Part shown: in pieces, positions 7,719 through 15,433 of the stretch
Numbering within the stretch: position 1 is the stretch's first letter
Layout: each line of letters opens with the position of its first letter
Source: an uncultured Eubacterium sp.
Lineage (GTDB): Bacteria > Bacillota > Clostridia > Lachnospirales > Lachnospiraceae
Assembly (NCBI GenBank): GCA_900548465.1
Contig: URKY01000020.1
Span: 1-41,691, forward strand
DNA: 41,691 bases
Reading direction: 5' to 3'
Program-made: the position numbers and the translations under genes
Notes under the pieces: model-generated
Database searches by the model: none
Seen by the model: the letters and a program-made list of their open reading frames with translations, nothing else
What the model was told of the DNA's origin: nothing

Positions 7719-9020
7719 ATGAAAAAAATATTTACAATTTTAGGGATGACAATTTTAGGCTGTTTGTGTTTTACTGCTTGTAATAGCAGTAAAGTTGAAA
7801 ATAAAAGTGATGAAGTAGTAATAACACAAAATAAATCTATATGTGACGGTATTATGGTTGCATGCGAAAATGAAGATGAGTATGGAAAAATATTTTATTA
7901 TGATTACAAATCAAAAAAAGAAATTTATGCCTGCAGTCAGGCAAACTGCAATCATAAAGTGACTTCAAATAAAGCCGGAGATATTAAATGTAATGCAATA
8001 ATAAAAGGAAAAGTAGAATATCCATTTATTTATAATGAACGGTTGTATTATATCGTGAATAACAACGAAAAAGATTACTTATGGAGTAGTAAAACGGATG
8101 GAACTGATAAAAAGAAGGAAAAAGAATTTAAGTTTCCCATTTTTGATAATGGAGAATACGTATTAAAATCTGGAAAAATGTATATTGCTTCTAAAGAAGA
8201 TACATTTGATAAATATGATATTGACAATAGATCCGGGGAAGGAACAAAATCTGATGTATATGAAATAAATTTGAAAACTAATGATATACAGAAAATGACT
8301 GATTTTGGGGAAGCAGCAGATGCATATTGTGAGTCGATACAATTTTTCGAAAACAAACTTTTTATAAAAAGATATTCAAGAATGAAAAACTATAAAGAAG
8401 CAGGATTTAAAGATGTTGAGCATTTTCTGGCATGGATGGAATCAAAAGATTTTTCTTACAAAAAGCAAATTGGAAGATTACAGGAAGAAAAAAGGTTTTA
8501 TACATATGATTTTAATACTAAAAAAGTTGAAAAATTAGACATAAATTTTGAAAGCAATTTTGAGGATTACAAGGGAATAGAGGCAATGGATGGAGCGTAT
8601 TATCTGTTATGCTGTAAAAATAATGTTGTTTATTATTACGATGCAGTATTAGGAAAAAATAATATATATTCCTACGATATTAATAAAAAACAAAGAAAAG
8701 AAATTTTTTCATCATTTAAGAACATTCAGGCTTACTCCAATAATAAAATATATATTACTTCGTTAGATATTGATGAGAAAACAAAAAATGAACTTGTTCC
8801 TATGGCAGATATTAATAAAGAACCAACATATTACATTTATGATATCGACAATCAAAAATTAATCAGACAGAATTTTGGAAAAGGTGGAGTGATTTATTAT
8901 CCTATAGATAAAAATGATGATGGATTACTGGTGTATGAAACAAAATTTGATGCTGCATATGATTCGGTAGATTTGCATAGTGTTATGGAAATACCGAACA
9001 AAAGGATAAAGGAAAAATAG
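7719..9020 (+). CDS. Lipoprotein with beta-propeller-like repeats and a CxxxxCxH motif
   Basis: A 433-aa lipoprotein. ATG 7719 is chosen over TTG 7716 because ATAGGAG overlaps the previous stop at 7708-7713. The signal MKKIFTILGMTILGCLCFTA precedes lipobox Cys. Near residue 70 is CSQANCNH with a further Cys about 15 residues on (IKCNA). I recall this CxxxxCxH...C pattern from Lachnospiraceae lipoproteins resembling DUF5050; it could bind metal or form disulfides. The rest has repeated short strands of the kind YDYKSKKEIYAC, YTYDFNTKKVEKL and YSYDINKKQRKEI, typical of a propeller. Partner proteins are probably the neighbouring lipoprotein and permease. Role unknown. Confidence 0.65.
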   Translation: MKKIFTILGMTILGCLCFTACNSSKVENKSDEVVITQNKSICDGIMVACENEDEYGKIFYYDYKSKKEIYACSQANCNHKVTSNKAGDIKCNAIIKGKVEYPFIYNERLYYIVNNNEKDYLWSSKTDGTDKKKEKEFKFPIFDNGEYVLKSGKMYIASKEDTFDKYDIDNRSGEGTKSDVYEINLKTNDIQKMTDFGEAADAYCESIQFFENKLFIKRYSRMKNYKEAGFKDVEHFLAWMESKDFSYKKQIGRLQEEKRFYTYDFNTKKVEKLDINFESNFEDYKGIEAMDGAYYLLCCKNNVVYYYDAVLGKNNIYSYDINKKQRKEIFSSFKNIQAYSNNKIYITSLDIDEKTKNELVPMADINKEPTYYIYDIDNQKLIRQNFGKGGVIYYPIDKNDDGLLVYETKFDAAYDSVDLHSVMEIPNKRIKEK

Positions 9021-9024
9021 AATT

Positions 9025-10968
9025 ATGTTTATTAGGGAGTTAAAAAAAATTCTGCTACAAAAATGGATAATTTATATCCTGCTAATTTTGTGCCTTATAA
9101 ATATATTTGTGGATATTCAAAGTGTGGCTAAAAATTCAAAGTCTCATTTATCAAAAAAGCAAGTGGAAAATTATAGCACTTATATCGACAATATAAGTAA
9201 AAATGCTGATAATATATCTTCATTTTCTTTATTTTCAAGAGAGGGCAATTATCAGTTAAAGAACTCTGAAAAAATAGTTTTAGCTTACAAAAATGTAAAG
9301 GATGTAAAGCCTGTTAATGGAAACTACAAAATAATTGAGAAAATAACAGATATTGGCTTCTCTGATTTTGTTGTTTTCATGATAGTAATGCAATGTGCAA
9401 TATTATTGATGGCTACAGACAAAAAATATGGGATGCTTTTACTTTTGAAATCCTGTAAAAATGGCAGAGTAAAATTAATATTAGAAAAAGTGGTAGCACT
9501 TTTTGTGGCAACTGCATTTATAGAAATTGTATTTTTTTTTATGAGATGTTTAATTCTTTATATAAGAGTGGGATGTGGCAGTATACTAGCACCGTTACAA
9601 TCTGTTCCTGATTTCTATGAATCAACCATACAAATGAATATTCTAAGCTATTTATTGGTCTTTGTTCTGTTAAAAATAGCGGTATTCTTTTTTTGTGGAC
9701 TAATGGTAATGAATTTGGCAATTATATTTGAAAATGCAGGAATAATACAGATGCTAACTTGCATTATAGTTGGAACGTCAGTGCTTGCAAGCTCAAGAGT
9801 GAAATGGGATTTTAATGTAGCATTTATAAAAATGTTTAGTCCTATCACATTACTCGATATTAAGGAAATAAGTTATAAATATTATAATATAAATATTTGT
9901 AATCAGCCTGTGAGTATTATGCGGGTTGCTATAGTAACTACATTTCTATATGTTTTTATAATGATAATTTTAGGTATAAAATTATTTTCCGGTAAAATAA
10001 ATATTGAAATTCCGAAGGTGAAAATTAGAAACAGAATTTTAAAATCCGACAACAATCCACATGGAATGTTGTGTATGGAATTCAAGAAATTATTTATAAA
10101 AAATAAGGGATTAATTATTCTTGTTTTATTTTGCTTAATTCAATGCTTTATTATAAGCGAAGTTGATACTTCATTAGATGGAGAAGCAAAATATTATGTA
10201 CAATATATGGACAAGATACAGGGACCGGAATGTGAAGAGGCTAATTCTTTCATTGATAAGGAAGAAAGATATTTTAAAAATGAAAAACGAAAATACAAAA
10301 AAATGCAGAATAAATATATCAAAGGAAAAATAAGTGACGGACAACTAATGGTTGCAGAGAGTAAATATGAAAAGGCAATGGAACCTTATGATGCATTTTC
10401 AAAAGTAAAAGAACAGAAAGCGTATTTAAAGGCGCTTAAAACCAATCAAGGGATAAAAGGATGGTATGTTAATGATGTTGGAATAAAAAACATTATACAC
10501 CCTGATAAAGTGTATTCTGAAAATTTGTCATGGATATTTATGATAATATCTTTGATATTAATGGTTACAATCTGCATATCTAATGAGGAGCATACCGGAA
10601 TGGATAAACTGTCGAACATAACTTTATATGGTAACAGGAAATTATTCCATAAAAAAATACTTGTGAGCCTTTTCGTTATGATGATGTTGTTTTTAATAAG
10701 TAATATTTCATATTTGATACTGACAATAAATTCTTATAATTTTCAAGGTGTGCTTGCACCTGTCAATAGTATAAATGAGTTTATGGATTGGAAACAAATT
10801 CCGATTTGGTTGTTGCTCTGCGGTATTTATGTTATGAAATTTATGTTTGCATTGCTGGCAATGGGAATTATTATATTAATTTCCACAAGAACCAGAGGGA
10901 CAGTGAAAAAAATATCAATATGTTTTGCACTGTTGGTAGTGCCTCTAATTATAAAACAGTTAATCTAA
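9025..10968 (+). CDS. Two-in-one ABC-2-like membrane permease
   Basis: A 647-aa integral membrane protein. Two similar halves are visible. One begins FIRELKKILLQKWIIYILL at residue 2; the other begins CMEFKKLFIKNKGLIILVLF near residue 350. Each half has an opening membrane helix, a large extracellular loop (the second highly charged, about residues 375-490) and then a cluster of four to five membrane helices. This is the pattern of an ABC-2 type half-transporter duplicated and fused. The ATPase gene follows after a 12-base gap, so the two make one transporter. Given the exported protein upstream, likely jobs are export of that protein or self-immunity; lactococcin-972-type immunity permeases have similar length. 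Confidence 0.7.
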   Translation: MFIRELKKILLQKWIIYILLILCLINIFVDIQSVAKNSKSHLSKKQVENYSTYIDNISKNADNISSFSLFSREGNYQLKNSEKIVLAYKNVKDVKPVNGNYKIIEKITDIGFSDFVVFMIVMQCAILLMATDKKYGMLLLLKSCKNGRVKLILEKVVALFVATAFIEIVFFFMRCLILYIRVGCGSILAPLQSVPDFYESTIQMNILSYLLVFVLLKIAVFFFCGLMVMNLAIIFENAGIIQMLTCIIVGTSVLASSRVKWDFNVAFIKMFSPITLLDIKEISYKYYNINICNQPVSIMRVAIVTTFLYVFIMIILGIKLFSGKINIEIPKVKIRNRILKSDNNPHGMLCMEFKKLFIKNKGLIILVLFCLIQCFIISEVDTSLDGEAKYYVQYMDKIQGPECEEANSFIDKEERYFKNEKRKYKKMQNKYIKGKISDGQLMVAESKYEKAMEPYDAFSKVKEQKAYLKALKTNQGIKGWYVNDVGIKNIIHPDKVYSENLSWIFMIISLILMVTICISNEEHTGMDKLSNITLYGNRKLFHKKILVSLFVMMMLFLISNISYLILTINSYNFQGVLAPVNSINEFMDWKQIPIWLLLCGIYVMKFMFALLAMGIIILISTRTRGTVKKISICFALLVVPLIIKQLI

Positions 10969-10980
10969 AGAGGGAAGATA

Positions 10981-11862
10981 ATGATAGAATTGAAAATTGA
11001 GGACTTATATAAAAAATATGGGAAAAAGACAGCATTAAAAAATTTTTCTTATACATTCGTGTCGGGAATATATGGATTAATCGGTCCAAATGGTGCTGGA
11101 AAGTCTACACTAATGAATATTTTAGTTGACGGTGTTAGTCGTAGTTCAGGAAAAATTATTTTCAATGGGCAGGAAATTGAAAAAATGGGAGAAAAATACA
11201 GGGCTCTTATAGGATATGTTCCACAGCAACAGGGAATGTATGAAAATTTTACAGCGTGGGAATTCCTGAATTATATGGCAAACTTGAAGGGAATAAATAA
11301 AAAAGTAATAAGTGAGACAATCAATAATGTTCTGAAATTTGTTAACCTGTATGATGAAAAAAAATGTAAAATTGGTGGTTTCTCCGGAGGCATGAAACAG
11401 AGAATATTAATTGCACAGGCACTATTAAATGATCCACAAATATTAATATTAGATGAACCAACTGCTGGTTTAGACCCAAAAGAGAGAATAAGAATACGAA
11501 ACCTTATGGCAAAAATAAGTTTGGAAAAAATTGTAATTATTTCTACTCATATCGTTTCCGATATAGAATACATAGCTAATAATATATTATTTTTACATAA
11601 TGGTAAATTAATAAAAAATGGAACGCCGAGTGAATTATTAAAAGAAATTGAGAGCATTGTATACGAAGAAAAGATAGATAAAATAGAGGTGGAAAAGTAT
11701 AATTCCAAATATCTGGTAGGTGGACTGACATCAGTAGATGGTGGAATTAAAATAAGGTTTATTGATGAAAGTGGAGAAAAAGAAAGCAAATATTTAGTTG
11801 AACCGAACCTTGAAGACTATTATTTATATATGGAAAAGATTATGGAAAATCAGACTAAATAA
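10981..11862 (+). CDS. ABC transporter ATPase (ABC-2 / BcrA-like)
   Basis: A 293-aa nucleotide-binding subunit with every motif intact: Walker A GPNGAGKST near residue 38, Q loop in YVPQQQGMY, signature FSGGMKQR, Walker B ILILDEPTAGLDP, and the switch histidine in ISTHIVSD. The C-terminal 70 residues form an accessory domain as in BcrA/CcmA-type ATPases. GAGGGAAG precedes ATG 10981. It pairs with the permease just upstream and is the last intact gene of this operon; the next reading frame is a broken vanZ. Confidence 0.9.
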   Translation: MIELKIEDLYKKYGKKTALKNFSYTFVSGIYGLIGPNGAGKSTLMNILVDGVSRSSGKIIFNGQEIEKMGEKYRALIGYVPQQQGMYENFTAWEFLNYMANLKGINKKVISETINNVLKFVNLYDEKKCKIGGFSGGMKQRILIAQALLNDPQILILDEPTAGLDPKERIRIRNLMAKISLEKIVIISTHIVSDIEYIANNILFLHNGKLIKNGTPSELLKEIESIVYEEKIDKIEVEKYNSKYLVGGLTSVDGGIKIRFIDESGEKESKYLVEPNLEDYYLYMEKIMENQTK

Positions 11863-11898
11863 GGATGAACATATTTGGGATAAGTAAAGGAGAGCAGA

Positions 11899-12045
11899 AT
11901 GTTTATTATTGATTTACATATTAGCACATTTATTGTGCTATATGCAGTTATTGTTTTGATTGCATTTATATGCACTAGAAAAAAGAAAAAACAGCGTTTT
12001 AAATTTGTGAGAGGAGGGTGCGGACAAAATTCTGGACTACTATAG
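11899..12045 (+). pseudogene. vanZ 5' fragment, interrupted by an IS3-type remnant
   Basis: ATG 11899 follows AAAGGAGAG. The frame starts MFIIDLHISTFIVLYAVIVL, one membrane helix, then a basic patch RKKKKQRFKF, as in the first helix of VanZ-family proteins. At about 12019 the sequence changes to TGCGGACAAAATTCTGGAC, which looks like an IS3-family terminal inverted repeat, and the frame then stops at 12043-12045. The matching 3' part of vanZ resumes at about 12179. It could be translated as a 48-aa membrane peptide, but I read it as the stub of a disrupted gene. Confidence 0.6.
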
Positions 12046-12178
12046 GGCTTCGAAAGTAGCCTTTTTATGTATTAAAAAAAGACCCAGACATCGATCAGAG
12101 TGCTCTCAGCAACAGAGAGAAGGCGGTGATAATCGATGTCTTGAAAAATAGATACTCACTGCCATTATTATTACAGAA
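12019..12178 (+). mobile_element. IS3-family insertion sequence remnant (orfB start)
   Basis: From about 12066 one frame reads YVLKKDPDIDQSALSNREKA and then VIIDVLKNRYSLPLLLQKL. This is the conserved opening of IS3-family (IS150-like) OrfB transposases, where a NREK...L...YSL..LL pattern precedes the SSYYY segment. The match ends at the vanZ junction near 12180, so only the left end and about 40 codons remain; the DDE catalytic core is gone. A small hairpin followed by TTTTT (about 12044-12066) lies inside. No right end was found. This is a decayed, inactive copy. Confidence 0.65.
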
Positions 12179-12319
12179 ATTACAATTTTCCCTATGCATG
12201 CAACGGATATAGATGATGTGATTTTAAATACGTTAGGAGTAGTGTTATTTCTGTGTATAGCAAAAAACAGATATGTGGATGATGTATTTAAAAAAATTTC
12301 AGAAAAGCAGATTAAATAA
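12152..12319 (+). pseudogene. vanZ 3' fragment, right copy
   Basis: Read in frame from 12152, the segment contains ITIFPMHATDIDDVILNTLG, the conserved end of VanZ-family proteins (DIDD followed by a NTLG helix), then a final membrane helix VVLFLCIA and a basic tail ending at TAA 12317-12319. The 5' part of the gene is at 11899; an IS3 remnant separates them. VanZ homologues are membrane proteins tied to glycopeptide or lipoglycopeptide tolerance. This copy is broken. Confidence 0.7.
12179..12220 (+). repeat. Direct repeat, right copy (vanZ C-terminal segment)
   Basis: Matches 780-821 at 39 of 42 bases. Together with the second matching block (12343-12370 against 822-849) it shows that the left copy descends from the same vanZ 3' end. 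Confidence 0.8.
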
Positions 12320-12325
12320 TATTAG

Positions 12326-12356
12326 GCTGTTGTACGGTGATGTACAACAGCATTTT
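12326..12356 (+). terminator. Terminator of vanZ, possibly bidirectional
   Basis: GCTGTTGTAC (12326-12335), loop GGTGAT, GTACAACAGC (12342-12351), then ATTTTA. On the minus strand the stem is followed by a T-rich tract as well, so it may also serve the converging symporter gene. Confidence 0.7.
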
Positions 12357-12412
12357 ACGATTGTTATTATTTCTGTCGGTTTTGTAATGTGTGGCAGAAT
12401 ATATGATAAAAA

Positions 12413-13786
12413 TTATATTGTAATTAACCCTAAAGCGTTGGCAACTGAACTGATTAATATTATTACAGCAAATATTGGGCATAAGTATTTAATCATAAAA
12501 TTGAATATTTTCTTTCTCTTAAAGGAACCCTCTCCGTGAAGAACTTCCTCTTCAATTTTTTTGAGACCGATAACTCTTGACACGAGAAGACATGTGGCAA
12601 GGGCAGCAATAGGCATCATAACTGAATTCGTTAAGAAATCAAAGAAATCCAAAAACTGCATACCAATAATTTTAACACACGCTAACGGACCATAGCCAAG
12701 GGAGGAAAGACTTCCAAGAACTAACATAATTGCACCTACGATTACAGTTGCTTTTTTTCGGCTCCAACCAAATTGGTCTTCAAAGGTTGAGACGGAGCTT
12801 TCTGACAGTGCAATTGAACTTGTTAATGCTGCAAATAATACAAGTGTAAAGAATAAAGTTCCTACAACTGTACTTAATCCCATTTCCTCAAACATTTTAG
12901 GAATTGTAATAAACATAAGTGATGGACCGGCATTTAAAGCTTTAGGATCTCCGCCTGAAAAAGCAAATACCGCAGGTATAATCATTAATCCAGCCATAAT
13001 TGCTATTGCAGTATCGAAAACTTCTACGTTCTTAGTTGATTCCTCAATAGAAACATCTTTTTTCATGTATGAGCCAAAAGTTATGAGTATTCCCATTGCT
13101 ATTGAGAGGGAATAGAACATCTGCCCCATGGCAGCAACAACTGTCATCCATGAGAAATTCTTGAGGTTAGGAACGAGGAAGTATTTAACACCATCTATTG
13201 CTTCCGGTCTTGTCACAGAGTAAATCATAATGATTATTGATAAAACTACTAATATTGGCATCATGAATTTTGAAACACGTTCTATTCCGTTACGAACACC
13301 TGCATATATAATAATTAAAGTAATCATTGTAAATACTACAAAGCAAAGTTCTGTGGAAAAGCCACTTGAAATAAATGAAGCAAAATAATCATCTCCGGCA
13401 AGACGCTTACCGTCGCCAATAACATATTCTACAAGGTACTTGATTACCCATCCTCCAATTACTGAATAATAGGGAACTATAAGAAGTGGAATAATGGCAT
13501 TAATCCACCCACCAAAAGATGCCCAGCGTGATTTACTGAAAAAATTAAAAGCACCTACAGGACTTTTCTTAGTCATTCGCCCTATGGATGTTTCTGCAAC
13601 AATCATTGTATAACCAAATGTAAGTGCCAGTAAAATATAAATTAATAAAAAAATTCCGCCACCATATTTAGCAGCAAGATATGGAAATCGCCATATATTT
13701 CCAAGACCTACTGAAGCTCCTGCAGCTGATAGAACAAAACCTATCTTTCCGGAAAAAGAACTTCTATTATTATTATGATTTTTCAT
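12413..13786 (-). CDS. NSS-family sodium-dependent transporter
   Basis: A 457-aa protein of the neurotransmitter:sodium symporter (SNF, LeuT-like) family, importing an amino acid or similar amine with Na+. TM1 shows the family signature GFVLSAAGASVGLGNIWRFP followed by YGGG, with its unwound segment; TM8-type SSIALSESSVSTFED is also present. About 11-12 membrane helices are visible. ATG at 13786 is preferred to the upstream TTG (13804) because TTGGAGGAT itself is the ribosome binding site. Length matches bacterial members. It is transcribed alone, converging on the vanZ relic. The substrate is not readable from sequence. Confidence 0.92.
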   Translation of the reverse strand: MKNHNNNRSSFSGKIGFVLSAAGASVGLGNIWRFPYLAAKYGGGIFLLIYILLALTFGYTMIVAETSIGRMTKKSPVGAFNFFSKSRWASFGGWINAIIPLLIVPYYSVIGGWVIKYLVEYVIGDGKRLAGDDYFASFISSGFSTELCFVVFTMITLIIIYAGVRNGIERVSKFMMPILVVLSIIIMIYSVTRPEAIDGVKYFLVPNLKNFSWMTVVAAMGQMFYSLSIAMGILITFGSYMKKDVSIEESTKNVEVFDTAIAIMAGLMIIPAVFAFSGGDPKALNAGPSLMFITIPKMFEEMGLSTVVGTLFFTLVLFAALTSSIALSESSVSTFEDQFGWSRKKATVIVGAIMLVLGSLSSLGYGPLACVKIIGMQFLDFFDFLTNSVMMPIAALATCLLVSRVIGLKKIEEEVLHGEGSFKRKKIFNFMIKYLCPIFAVIILISSVANALGLITI

Positions 13787-14029
13787 TTTTTTGTTATCCT
13801 CCAAGTATTTAATTATGAATATTTTGACTTATGCATTATCATAAATTTGGGAACTAAAGATCGTTTGCTTAAAATCCCATTTAAAATCCGTTCCGCACAT
13901 ATGAGAGAATAACATAGAGATAAGCAAAACACAATAAGAAAAATCAATGATTATTAAAAAATGGGATGGTAGAATATGAGTAGAAAAAGAAATGAAAAGC
14001 AGGCTATTAAAAGTAAAAGGGGGGATGAT
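13787..14029. other. Intergenic region between the divergent symporter and a small ORF
   Basis: No gene-like frame. An alternative upstream start (ATG 13976) for the small ORF lies here but lacks a good ribosome binding site. The symporter promoter must lie here on the minus strand; I see only loose A/T-rich -10-like boxes and no operator. Confidence 0.4.
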
Positions 14030-14167
14030 ATGGCAGCTTTGGCGAAACCAATAAATCGTATTACTGCAATCAGGAAGGATGATGCAAGACGATTTACAGA
14101 TGAATTAAAAATATGCAACCTTTACATTGTATTGATTCAGAACATCAGGCGATGTATCTTACATTGA
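14030..14167 (+). CDS. Small hypothetical protein, possibly truncated
   Basis: ATG 14030 follows AAAAGGGGGGATGAT. The 45-aa product begins MAALAKPINRITAIRKDDAR with charged helical residues, then turns hydrophobic (LYIVLIQN). That change of character, and an overlapping open stretch in another frame from 14113 to 14196, suggest a frameshift or a lost 3' half. I recall similar MAxLAKP starts from short unnamed Clostridia proteins but cannot name a family. The longer form from ATG 13976 would add 18 basic residues. Confidence 0.4.
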   Translation: MAALAKPINRITAIRKDDARRFTDELKICNLYIVLIQNIRRCILH

Positions 14168-14238
14168 GGGAGGTCTGTATGAATTATGATGAATGAAAAT
14201 GGAAACTACCATAAAATCAACGAAAGGGATAAAACTAT

Positions 14239-14709
14239 ATGAAATTATTATTTAAACAGAGATTCTTTTCATGGTTTGACAGCTATGATATATATGATGA
14301 ATCGGGAAATACAGTATATGTTGTAAAAGGACAGTTGTCCTGGGGGCATTGTTTGAAAATTTTTGATAGGTATGGAAGTGAAATAGGCACGGTAAAAGAA
14401 AGGTTGCTGACATTGTTGCCTAAGTTTGAAATCTATGAAAAAAATAATTATATTGGGTGCATTAGTAAAGAATTTACCTTTATAAAACAAAAATATAATA
14501 TTGATTTTAACGGATGGCATATAGACGGAAGTTTTATGGAATGGGACTATACCATAGTGGATAGTCATGGAAATAAAATTGCCGAAATATCAAAGGAACT
14601 GCTACGAATGACAGATACATATGTATTAGACATTTCAAAACCAGAGGATGCCTTGTATGTATTAATGTTTGTATTGGCAATTGATGCGGAAAAGTGTTCA
14701 AGAAATTAA
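14239..14709 (+). CDS. LURP-one-related (YxjI/DUF567-like) protein
   Basis: A 156-aa protein with the repeated short beta strands of the LURP-one/tubby-like fold: LLFKQRFFSWFDSYDIYDE at the start, then VVKGQLSWG, LKIFDRYGSEIGTVKE, W.IDGSFMEWDYTIVDSHGN and a final C-terminal helix. Family members are cytosolic with unclear function, perhaps phospholipid binding. AAAGGGA precedes ATG 14239. It is followed after 12 bases by a flavodoxin relic that lacks its signal peptide, so a deletion may have brought them together. Confidence 0.75.
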   Translation: MKLLFKQRFFSWFDSYDIYDESGNTVYVVKGQLSWGHCLKIFDRYGSEIGTVKERLLTLLPKFEIYEKNNYIGCISKEFTFIKQKYNIDFNGWHIDGSFMEWDYTIVDSHGNKIAEISKELLRMTDTYVLDISKPEDALYVLMFVLAIDAEKCSRN

Positions 14710-14721
14710 TAAAAGGAATAA

Positions 14722-15423
14722 AACACAACTGCCGCTCAGCCTGATACAGACAAAAAAACGGATACCATAGTGGTGTATTTTTCGGTAACCAGAAATACAA
14801 AAAAAGTGGCACAAAAAATTGCTGAAAATCTAAAGTCAGATATTTTAGAGATAGAGCCAAAACATGAATATACATCAGATGATATAGATTATAGCAATGA
14901 TAATTGTCGTGCCAATAAGGAAATGAAGGATAAAAAAGCAAGACCTAAAATAGCTAATGATTTAAGCAGGGTTGACAGCTGTGATAAAGTATATATAAGA
15001 TACCCGGTTTGGTGGGGAACGGCTCCTAGAATTATTCAGACTTTCATTGAAAAAAATAATGACGGTATGGCGAGGGCTATAGCAGAAACTCTGGATAAGA
15101 AGCATCAGCTTTTAAAAATATTATCAATGAATCACTATGATTTAGAGGAAAACAGCCGAATAGAAATGTTAACTGAATTTAAAATTACTTATGGCAGAAC
15201 TTTGTAAACGATGAGAGATTTTCTGACAAAATTCAGACTGGATATGGATGAGCAAAAAAAAGATGAATTTATATATGCTTTTTTGCCATTTATGTTTGGA
15301 ATATATCCATACACCGTAGTTACGGAAAAACAAAAGCTGGCAATGGAAAATGCAGGAGTCAGTTTTATAAAAAATACTGTATATGATTTGACATATGACG
15401 CAGTAAAAAAATTACTTAATTAG
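14722..15423 (+). pseudogene. Fusion relic: flavodoxin N-terminal half joined to a TetR C-terminal half, with an in-frame stop
   Basis: One frame runs from 14722 to 15423, interrupted only by TAA at 15205-15207. The first part is flavodoxin: TIVVYFSVTRNTKKVAQKI (phosphate-binding loop) and later RYPVWWGTAPRIIQTFIE, ending near 15054. It then becomes DGMARAIAETLDKKHQLLK and MNHYDLEENSRIEMLTEFK, and after the stop MRDFLTKFRLDM, FVMFGIYPY-like FMFGIYPYTVVTEKQK and VKKLLN. This is the C-terminal domain of a Clostridia TetR regulator. The flavodoxin has no start codon or signal peptide (it opens NTTAAQPDTDK after a stop) and lacks its second half. A deletion fused the two genes, and a nonsense mutation followed. 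Confidence 0.75.
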
Positions 15424-15433
15424 GAGGCAGGTT

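Noticed and set aside
14113..14242. Short overlapping frames (14113-14196 and 14187-14242) between the small hypothetical gene and the LURP-like gene
   Set aside because: They may be pieces of a frameshifted gene, but 18-27 codons without a recognisable motif do not support a call.
14534..14941. 135-residue minus-strand open frame over the LURP-like gene and flavodoxin relic
   Set aside because: Composition typical of antisense shadow (Tyr, His, Phe, Pro) and no start signal.
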